Source of the DNA: Shinella sp032095155
Lineage (GTDB): Bacteria > Pseudomonadota > Alphaproteobacteria > Rhizobiales > Rhizobiaceae
Direction: 5' to 3'
NCBI RefSeq assembly: GCF_049199905.1
Contig: NZ_JBLZPK010000014.1
Location: 124,001-188,000 of the forward strand
DNA length: 64,000 nt
The first letter of the stretch is position 1, and the number at the start of each line of letters is the position of its first letter. Positions 1-7,372 of this stretch are shown here, one piece after another. The notes below the pieces were generated by a model. The model ran no database searches and was not told the DNA's origin. It saw only the letters and a list, made by a program, of their open reading frames with translations. The position numbers and the translations under genes were made by a program.

Positions 1-846
1 CCTTCAGAGGATCGGCTCCCGGTCGTTATCGCTGTGCGAATGAGCCTCAGTTTCCCACTCCTCTTCAGTGCGGTGCCACTCAAGATCGAAGACACTGAAT
101 TACCCTCGATCGTCAATGCACTGGGTGGTAAGCCTTATAAGCGAATCCGAACGGTCCATTTTTCCGATGGCGGTATCAGTTCCAACTTCCCGATTCATAT
201 GTTTGACGCGCCACTGCCAACACGCCCGACCTTTGCCTTCAGTCTTGAAGACCTTCTTTGGGATGCCGACGAATTGACTAGCCGGGTCGCGCTTCCGACA
301 ACGGCAAGTGAGGGCATGGGCGTCCAGATCAAGGAAGTGAAAAGCCTTACAGACTTCGCGTGGCAGATTCTTAATTCGGCCAAGGACTGGCAGGACCAGC
401 TACTGTCGGAAATCACCGGGCAGAGAGAGCGCGTTGCTCGCATATTCCTCACCGATCGCGAGGGCGGTCTCAATCTAGACATGCCCGCAGATGTCTCTCG
501 TCAGCTCATGAGATGGGGGTATGAAGCTGGCCTTAAATTCACCGATGGCGATTTCGATTTCGATGAGCATAAATGGCGCCGGCTGCTCGTGCTTTACAAG
601 CATCTCCAGCAGAATCTCGAAGCGATCGATCGCATCTGGGACGAAGGTTTTGGCGACTGGTATGACAGCTACCTGCCCGAGGTGAAGAGTTACAAGAGGC
701 TGACGCTTGCCGATCGCCGCCAGATTGCTGCCGATTTACGCGAACTGCTTGCCGCGCGCGACGGCGAGGATGCTGGAAAGATCGCCAATCCTGAGGAGAA
801 GTTTCCCAAACGCGCCGGGGCACTCAAAGTCGCCCCGAAATACTGA
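1..846 (+). CDS. Patatin-like phospholipase, 3' part (start lies upstream of window)
   Basis: The reading frame is open from the first base of the window, so this is the C-terminal part of a longer protein. It contains the sequence SDGGISSNFPIHMFD near the start of the visible part. The Asp-Gly-Gly there matches the DGG/DGA motif that supplies the catalytic aspartate of the Ser-Asp dyad in patatin-fold lipases. The preceding stretch (LPVVIAVRMSLSFPLLFSAVPL region) is typical of the segment just before it. The GXSXG nucleophile motif must lie upstream. The remaining residues are helical, charged and without membrane segments. It is followed within 12 to 27 bases by a metallo-beta-lactamase-fold gene on the same strand, so the two are probably co-transcribed. 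Family assignment is good. Substrate and role are unknown, and a defence or toxin-type membrane-attack role is only inference. Confidence 0.75.
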   Translation, partial: PSEDRLPVVIAVRMSLSFPLLFSAVPLKIEDTELPSIVNALGGKPYKRIRTVHFSDGGISSNFPIHMFDAPLPTRPTFAFSLEDLLWDADELTSRVALPTTASEGMGVQIKEVKSLTDFAWQILNSAKDWQDQLLSEITGQRERVARIFLTDREGGLNLDMPADVSRQLMRWGYEAGLKFTDGDFDFDEHKWRRLLVLYKHLQQNLEAIDRIWDEGFGDWYDSYLPEVKSYKRLTLADRRQIAADLRELLAARDGEDAGKIANPEEKFPKRAGALKVAPKY

Positions 847-857
847 TCAGTCGTCCG

Positions 858-2294
858 ATGAAGGAGTGGGGTTTGAACAGATTCTTCGATCGATACGAAT
901 ATAGGCGCGACTTTCCGCGCCGGGCCTTTGCCCGGCTCGATGATATCGAACCGATTGTGCCCGGTCTGGAGGACGACCTAACCTTTGTCCTCGACGCTGT
1001 CGATGCCGATTGGAAGGGCTTCGGAGAGGGCGGAGCATTCAACCTCAATGATCCCGATCTCAAGCAACGTATCGCCAGCTATTGGCGTGGTCGCTTCGGC
1101 GGTGATGGTGGCGATGGGCTAGATGGCTATGAGGAGGTGCCGATCTTCCGGCTCGAACTTTCCCTGTCGCCAGGTGATCGCTTCTTCAGCCAATTGCCCC
1201 GTGACGAAGAACGCTGGATCTCCCTTGAACTTTCCGATGTTGAGAGCGACAGCCCGGTCGATGTCTACGGTGGTCTGTTCGGTGCGCCGACGCGTGCCTA
1301 TCTCCATACCGCGCCGACCAACGCACCGTCAGGCCCGCTTTCCACTCTGTTCGACATGACGAACTGGCCGGATGCCAGCCACGGGGACCTGATCGCGGCC
1401 CTCCATCCCCCATGCGACCTTGAGGCCTTGGTCTGCTTTGACATCGGTCAGGGTTCCGCCTCCGCTTTGGTCTGCCGGTGCGGGCAGCCGATCTATTATT
1501 TTGATACAGGTTGCGGTTCGGGCCGCAACGCACCGACCGCGCCGGCGACGATCGATTTCTGCACGTGCGCCTCGCCCATCGTCATCCTCTCACACTGGGA
1601 TACCGACCACTGGGCTGGTGCCGCAGGACATGCCGGGTTGCAGGCTCGAACCTGGGTCGTGCCACGGCAGACGATTTCAACCACCCACACCACCTTCGCC
1701 AACGACATCCTCAAGGCTGGAGGGCGCATCCTCGTTGTCGCTCGTGGCGCACCTCCGCTCCGTTGGTCCAGCGGGCGACAGGAGTATGATCTGCAACGCG
1801 CGACGGGCACGAAGCGCAACGGCAGCGGGCTCGTTCTCATCGTTACAGACCACCCAACCGGAAGGTCTTGGGTACTCACCGGCGATGCTAGCTACCATCT
1901 TATTGCGCAAAGCGCGCCAACCGACATCGCTGCCATGATCGTGCCTCATCACGGCGCCGATATGGGCGTGAGCAGCATTCCGTTCGTCCGCTCGACGAGC
2001 AATTATGCCCGCCTCTTATATTCCTTCGGTCCTGGCAATGGTCATGGACCTCGGACCCCGCCGGTCCGTCATCCAGTGGCAGCCGCGGTGACCGCCCATC
2101 AAAACAGGAACTGGGGACATGGAGGCTGGACGCCAGTGACGGGAGGCCAGTCGCTTGCCGGTGGCGATGTGCTGGCAACCGCCACGCACCTGTCCTCTCA
2201 TCTCGGCGGAGCGGCTGCCGGCTGGAGTGGGCCGCCGACATCACTCGGGCATCTGTCAGTTTGCGTGCACTCCATGCCAGTGCCTCAGAATTGA
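858..2294 (+). CDS. ComEC/Rec2-like metallo-beta-lactamase-fold hydrolase
   Basis: A protein of about 475 residues. The N-terminal half (to about residue 185) matches nothing I recognise. The C-terminal half is an MBL fold of the ComEC/Rec2 type. It reads FDIGQGSASALVC, then a metal-binding segment SHWDTDHWAG (an HxDxDH variant of HxHxDH), then VLTGDAS and finally PHHGAD. Those are the conserved metal-ligand blocks, so metal-dependent hydrolase activity, probably phosphodiesterase or nuclease, is likely. There is no signal peptide or membrane segment, unlike true ComEC, so it is cytoplasmic. The ATG at 858 has no evident ribosome site. A TTG at 873 sits 6 bases after AAGGAG (861-866) and may be the real start. 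It follows the patatin-like gene directly and is probably its operon partner. Confidence 0.75.
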   Translation: MKEWGLNRFFDRYEYRRDFPRRAFARLDDIEPIVPGLEDDLTFVLDAVDADWKGFGEGGAFNLNDPDLKQRIASYWRGRFGGDGGDGLDGYEEVPIFRLELSLSPGDRFFSQLPRDEERWISLELSDVESDSPVDVYGGLFGAPTRAYLHTAPTNAPSGPLSTLFDMTNWPDASHGDLIAALHPPCDLEALVCFDIGQGSASALVCRCGQPIYYFDTGCGSGRNAPTAPATIDFCTCASPIVILSHWDTDHWAGAAGHAGLQARTWVVPRQTISTTHTTFANDILKAGGRILVVARGAPPLRWSSGRQEYDLQRATGTKRNGSGLVLIVTDHPTGRSWVLTGDASYHLIAQSAPTDIAAMIVPHHGADMGVSSIPFVRSTSNYARLLYSFGPGNGHGPRTPPVRHPVAAAVTAHQNRNWGHGGWTPVTGGQSLAGGDVLATATHLSSHLGGAAAGWSGPPTSLGHLSVCVHSMPVPQN

Positions 2295-2724
2295 TGTGGG
2301 CTGCACCAATAGAATGGGCGAAGGTTGCGCTAGCTTTGTAGTCTTTTTTCTTGCAGCTTCGAGCGTTAAAGGAGGGTATTCTTGTGGGATCAGGTACACG
2401 ATAGCCGCCGAGGCTCATTGACCAAATAAGTGGCAGCTTCTCGCGCGGTGGCCCGTAACCTGTCAGTCCCTACCCCAAGTCAGACCTTACTCGCTTTGGA
2501 TAAACGGCAACTGCCGGAACATTCAACAATGGGCTGACGACGGAATCGAACACGCAAATCCGACTTCAGCAACGGATCATTAATATAGCTACTTCCAACG
2601 CTAGTTACATGGCCGTACGGCAGCGACCAATAATTCAAAAACAAGAGAAATAATTGAGGCCGAGGCGAGAGCTGTCTGGAGCCGCCAAGGTTTTCTCAGC
2701 GTTGCGATTTTCCAATTTTTCAAC
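2295..2724. other. 430-bp gene-free junction, visibly AT-richer
   Basis: No credible coding region was found between the convergent MBL-fold gene and the dnaE2 remnant. Short open frames here lack coding character. The sequence is visibly richer in A and T than its neighbours, for example around 2575-2660 and 2690-2730. That fits a seam between two accessory blocks. No convincing terminator, IS end or tRNA was seen. Confidence 0.5.
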
Positions 2725-4902
2725 TCAATGAAAATTCCGACTCTTCACCTTCAGCCGATCGATCAGCAGGTCAGGGATAAAAATGTCCCGCGCCGGTGCC
2801 GTTGCCTTTGGCCGCTCTCTGGGATCCGGCGCCCCGTTCCCATGCGCAAATTCATCGCCGCGTCCATGCGGAAGCGGGAATGGATCCCCCCGCTCACCAA
2901 GTTGACCGAGATCCTCCGATAGGTCGAACAGTCGTTGCGCGACGAGATGCACAACGTCGCCCTCTCGCTGGATTTTCCCATTGATCGCCAACATGGACGA
3001 AGACAGGACCTGCCGCCGCTGACGCTCGAACACCTTCGGCCAAATGACGGCGTTGATGATGCCCGTCTCATCTTCCAGGGTCATAAACATAACACCCTTG
3101 GCAGAGCCCGGCCGCTGGCGCACGAGCACGAGCCCGCCGCTCATCAGCCATCGGCCATCCCGCTCGGCCATCGCCTCGGCGCATGTCACGATCCGTTTCC
3201 GGCGGAGGTCCTCACGCAGGAACGAAACGGGGTGCTGTCGCAGCGTTAAGCCGACATGGGAATAATCCTCGACGACCTCATGGCCTGTCCTCATCGCAGG
3301 CAACGAAACATCAGGTTCCTGCGCCTCGGAGAACTGCCGTGCCTCCCTTTCGGCAGGCGCGGTCCAAAGCGCCAGTGGCTCATCGCGCAAGGCCTTGATC
3401 GCCCACAGCGCGTTCCGTCGCTGAAGACCGAGAGACGGAAGGAATGCATCAGCTTCCGCCAGTTTGATCAGCGCGGCGATCGGCACGCCGGATCGGCGCC
3501 AAAGATCGTCAGCCGAGAAGAAAGGCTCGTCAGCCCGCGCCGCTACGATCCGGGCGGCATCTGACGTCGAGAGGCCTTTCACCATGCGCATGCCGAGGCG
3601 TACGGCCTTCCTGTCCCCTTCGCCGGCGTCCTCCAACGTGCAGTCCCATCGAGACGCGTTGACGCAGACGGGCCGGACCTCGACGCCGTGCGCTCGCGCG
3701 TCGGACACGATTTGGGCTGGAGCATAGAATCCCATCGGCTGCGAATTCAGAAGCGCGGCGCAAAAGGCGTCCGGGTGGTGGCATTTGACCCAACTCGACG
3801 CATAGGCAATCAAGGCGAAGCTGGCCGCATGGCTTTCCGGAAAACCATAGCTGCCAAACCCCTCCAACTGCGAAAACGTGCGCTCGGCGAACTCCTCCGA
3901 GTAGCCATTCTTGACCATGCCTGCGACAAGCTTGTCCTTGAACCTGGAGACGCCGCCGGAGAACTTGAACGTAGCCATCGATTTTCGCAGTTGATCGGCC
4001 TCCCCGCCGGTAAAGCCCGCGCAGACCATCGCCACCTTCATAGCGCTCTCCTGAAACAACGGAATGCCGAGCGTCTTCGACAGCACTGCCTCAAGCTCCG
4101 GCGTCGGGTACTCGACGGGCTCCTTACCTTCTCGGCGGCGCAAATACGGATGCACCATGTCGCCCTGGATTGGCCCCGGCCGAACGATCGCCACCTGAAT
4201 GACGAGATCGTAAAACGTGCGCGGCTTCAAGCGCGGCAGCATGCTCATCTGCGCCCGGCTTTCGATCTGAAACGTTCCCAAAGTGTCTGCCTTGCGGATC
4301 ATCGCATACAGGTCACGACGTCCTGCAGCTGCCGGCGACCGGGGTCGTGGAACAACACGTCGTTGGTGACCACGGTTCTAACCCTGTGGCGTGCCGCAAT
4401 CGAGGCGATGCCATGCAGGCGCACCCGGTCGTTGGGACGACGGCGCAGCGAGAGGCCGACATAGGCCCGCTCGCCGAAGAGATCGGCCATCCTGCGGAGA
4501 TGTACCGTGCATGCCTCATCGGCTTCATCCGGGACCAGGAACGCCGATCATGCCGGCCGCGTGCTCGGAAAGGTCGGCGAAATCAATCAGGCAATTGCCC
4601 TTGCCGCCGCGCGCCTTGCCGAGAGACAGCAACCGCGTCAGCCGCGAATAGGCCGGGCGATCCATGGGATAGACGAAGACCGACATGCCGTCGGTGAGAT
4701 CGAGCCGGCATCCGACGACAAGGCGCACGCCGGTCGCCTTCGCTGCCTCCCAGGCGCGCACGATGCCGGCAAGGCTGTTGCGATCGACAACACCGAGCGC
4801 GTCGATACCGAGCGCAGCCGCGGTCCCAAACAGCTCGTCCGCGCTGGATGCGCCCCTTAAAAAGCTGAAATGCGTCGTCACCTGAAGCTCGGCGTATTTC
4901 AT
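2725..4902 (-). pseudogene. dnaE2: dnaE2 (error-prone DNA polymerase), internally deleted and frameshifted
   Basis: An intact DnaE2 is about 1080 residues and is the translesion polymerase of the ImuA-ImuB-DnaE2 mutasome. Here only about 725 codons remain. The N-terminal PHP domain is recognisable (KYAELQVTTHFSFLRGAS), starting at 4902, where the ATG overlaps the imuB stop as ATGA. The frame breaks near 4538-4542, where one extra base turns the expected GVLVPDEA into GVPGPG and stop. The correct frame continues as MADLFGERAYVGLSLRRRPND to LQDVVTC. It then jumps near 4300-4312 to YAMIRKADTLGTFQIESR, which normally lies some 400 residues further on. The lost piece includes the polymerase palm aspartates (the PDIDVDF block), so catalysis must be lost. 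The C-terminal 525 residues, including the OB-fold part, form an open frame from 4302. Confidence 0.9.
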
Positions 4903-6413
4903 CCGAACACCCCATGCAGGAACCACAGGTGAGAGCCGGTCTCTGGATCGATGCCGTCGCCGGCGCGATAGACCCAGTAGCGCTCGCCAAGCTCGTCCTC
5001 GACCACGAAATAGTCACGCACAGCCTGGAATTCGCGCGGTCGTTTCCACCACTCGCCGAAAATGCGCTCCGGCCCGTCGGCGCGGACAACTCTCCGTCTC
5101 TTACCGCGCCAGGTGAACACTGCCGGCGGCTGGTCGGGCAGAAGCGCCATAACGTCGATACGCTCCGGGTTTGCGAGCAACCGTGATGGCCGCGGCCACT
5201 TGTTGGCCCATGTCTATCCGATATCGGGCGCGGTCGCTGCGATCCGCCGAACGGAGCGTTCCGGCACATCGGAGGCTACCGGCGCGACCCGGAACAACCG
5301 ATGACCGCGATTGCCGAGGATGTCGACGAGCGGCGTGATATCCGCGATCTCCTCCTCGATCAGCGAGGAGACGACCTGCCGCTCCTCCAGCGGCTCGGCG
5401 AAAACCGCGACGAGCACCAACTTTTCGATGCCGAAACCCGGATCGATTTTCTCGATGCGATCGCACAGCAGCTTGGACAGGCGCGCCGGATCGCGCACCG
5501 GCTTGGCAAGACCGGCTCGAAGATGCTGGCGCGTGTTGTCGACGCGGTGGATGACGAGGTCGCAGCGCCGCGCGCCAAGACCGTTTTCGGCAAGCTTCGC
5601 GGACAGCTGCCCGACCAGCCGCCGGACATATTTGGCGATGGTTTCCGGCGCGCCGATCGGCTCGGCGAAATTCTTCGAAACCTCCACCAGCTCGGGCGTG
5701 CGGATCGGTTCGATCGGCTCCGCCACCCGCCCGAACAACTGGCCGAGCCGGCGGGCGGGCTCCGGGCCGAAGCGAAGGGTCAGCGGCGCGCGCGGCATGG
5801 CGGAAAGCTGGCCAACTGTGTCGATGCCAAGCACCCGCAGACCCTGGATCGTTTCGGTCGGAAGCCTCAGCGCGAGGATCGGCAGATCGACCACGGCTTT
5901 CGCCACGTTCCCGACGGGCACCACCGTTGTTTCCGCCGAGATCAGCCGGGCGATGGCGTGCGAGGCGCCCCAAGTATCCGAGACGGCGGCTCTTGCCGTC
6001 AGGCCATGACCACGCAGCCGATTGACGAGGCCGGAGATCAGAAGATCCTCGCCGCCCTGAAGATGGTCCGCGCCCTCGGTATCGATCACCAGACCGTCAG
6101 CGCCGTCGACCGCGACCACCGGGCTATATTGGCGCAGCGCCCAGAGCGCCAGCCGCTCGAGCGCGGCCGCATCCTCGGCCGGCGCCGCGTCGACCATTAG
6201 GAGATCCTCGACCATGGCCTGCGCCTTGCTTGCCGGCATGCCGACGCGCAGGCCGAGTTTTGCGGCCGCCGGATCGGCCGCCGAGATCCAGCGCTTTGAT
6301 CCGCGCCGCGCAATCACGACGAGCGGCTTGTCAGCCGGCAAGGCTTCGCCAGCGCGGCGTCTGATCCGTTCGGTCGCCAGATGCGGGAAGTAGACAGATA
6401 CGACCCTTGTCAT
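4899..6413 (-). pseudogene. imuB: imuB (Y-family polymerase-like mutasome subunit) with in-frame amber stop
   Basis: ImuB is a catalytically inactive Y-family homologue that links ImuA, DnaE2 and the beta clamp. The N-terminal part (TRVVSVYFPHLATERIRRR onward) through the Y-family little-finger region reads cleanly to APDIG. There a TAG codon at 5214-5216 interrupts it. The same frame resumes immediately as TWANKWPRPSRLLANPERIDV and runs to the usual C-terminus (GSHLWFLHGVFG) at 4899. This is therefore a nonsense substitution, not a frameshift. It removes about the last 100 residues, which in this family carry the partner-binding tail. The most likely start is the ATG at 6413. An upstream ATG at 6431 is possible. 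It overlaps imuA by about 80 bases and dnaE2 by 4. Confidence 0.88.
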
Positions 6414-7089
6414 CGGGGGCTCCAATTTCAAATTCGGCGCATTCGCCCGCCTTCACGCGCATTATCTCCGCCAGCCAGCGCGCCCTCCCGACGCCGGCCA
6501 CCGGCAGCTTCTCGGACGGTAGCGTGCTGATGCGCCAACGCGTCGTCGAGGCCGTCGGCTGTCCATAGTCCGAGGCCTCGTTCTGTCGCCGCCATCGGCG
6601 CAGGACGATACCCATGCTGCCGGTCTTCTCGGCCGCGAGCTGCAGCCGACGGGATGCGGTCATCGACAGGCGGACCAGTTCGCCGACGACACAGGACAGA
6701 CCACCGAAGGCCAGCCCCTCTTCGAAGGCCGACAATACCTCCTCCTCCCGGTCGCTTTCGCAGAAGACGACGCGATCGGGATGCAGCCCTGCCTGCGAGA
6801 TCGCCGGGAAAAACAGGTCCGGGCGCGTCATGCACCACAGCACTCTTCCCTTCGTCCGCGCGGCGACGCCTGCGGAAAACAGCGCCGCGGCCGCACCGTC
6901 GACCGTGCCGCCTCCTCCGCCGGCAACCTCGTGCAGCGCGCCGAAGGCCAGCCCTCCTCCAGGCAGTGTCCGGTCGATGTCCGCGACACCGAACGGAAGC
7001 GTCTGCCTTGCGCGTTGCGCGCCGCCTTCGAGGCGGCCAATGCGCTCTCGCAGTTTCGCAAGGACATGATTGAGGGCATGGGTGGCCAC
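6331..7089 (-). CDS. imuA: ImuA, RecA-like SOS mutagenesis protein
   Basis: A 252-residue protein of the ImuA (SulA/RecA-like) family, the first gene of the imuA-imuB-dnaE2 cassette. Visible family features are the RecA-like core DIDRTLPGGGLAFGALHEVAG, the strand GRVLWCMTRPDLF, and the segment GLSCVVGELVRLSMTASRRLQLAAEKTG. The C-terminal end (GEFEIGAPDDKGRICLLP type) is also normal. The start is GTG at 7087-7089. The gene appears intact, unlike both of its partners. It overlaps imuB in another frame, so translation is probably coupled. An SOS box lies about 50 bases upstream. With dnaE2 dead and imuB truncated, the protein probably no longer serves translesion synthesis unless another copy of the partners exists elsewhere in the genome. 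Confidence 0.88.
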   Translation of the reverse strand: MATHALNHVLAKLRERIGRLEGGAQRARQTLPFGVADIDRTLPGGGLAFGALHEVAGGGGGTVDGAAAALFSAGVAARTKGRVLWCMTRPDLFFPAISQAGLHPDRVVFCESDREEEVLSAFEEGLAFGGLSCVVGELVRLSMTASRRLQLAAEKTGSMGIVLRRWRRQNEASDYGQPTASTTRWRISTLPSEKLPVAGVGRARWLAEIMRVKAGECAEFEIGAPDDKGRICLLPASGDRTDQTPRWRSLAG

Positions 7090-7139
7090 GGCAGAATTGT
7101 TGCTCCTTCAGGGTTTTCAGCAAGTGTTCAAGCTGATAT

Positions 7140-7154
7140 GTTCATTATTTGTTC
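7140..7154. promoter_or_regulatory. Putative LexA (SOS) box GTTC-N7-GTTC
   Basis: The sequence GTTC, seven bases, GTTC lies at 7140-7154, an exact match to the alphaproteobacterial LexA operator. A third GTTC stands at 7126-7129. The site is about 50 bases upstream of imuA and about 220 bases upstream of the rightward helicase-dinB genes. It could therefore control both arms of this divergent repair block. The motif match is direct; LexA binding is inference. Confidence 0.75.
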
Positions 7155-7175
7155 CGATTGGCGAAACGAGTCAAT

Positions 7176-7302
7176 CGGGCCTCCGCCCCGGATGACCCGC
7201 CGCCGCTAAGCCGTTGAAACGAATCCNNNNNNNNNNNNNNNNNNNNNNNNNCGGGCCTCCGCCCCGGATGACCCGCCGCCGCTAAGCCGTTGAAACGAAT
7301 CC
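7176..7302. other. Scaffold gap (25 N) with exact 51-bp duplicated flanks
   Basis: N runs from 7227 to 7251. The 51 bases before it (7176-7226) are identical to the 51 bases after it (7252-7302). This is the signature of two contig ends that overlap but were not merged, so the true chromosome probably has one copy and no gap. It lies between imuA and the helicase gene and does not break a coding region. Confidence 0.9.
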
Positions 7303-7372
7303 CTTAGCTGCATCAAGGGGATATCTGGCCGATGGAGGGTCAGGAAAATTTTCTTATGCGTGCTGGGGACAA

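Noticed and set aside
2155..2421. Open frame on the plus strand at the end of the MBL gene
   Set aside because: It mostly overlaps the MBL-fold gene in another frame, and its remainder has no coding character or ribosome site.
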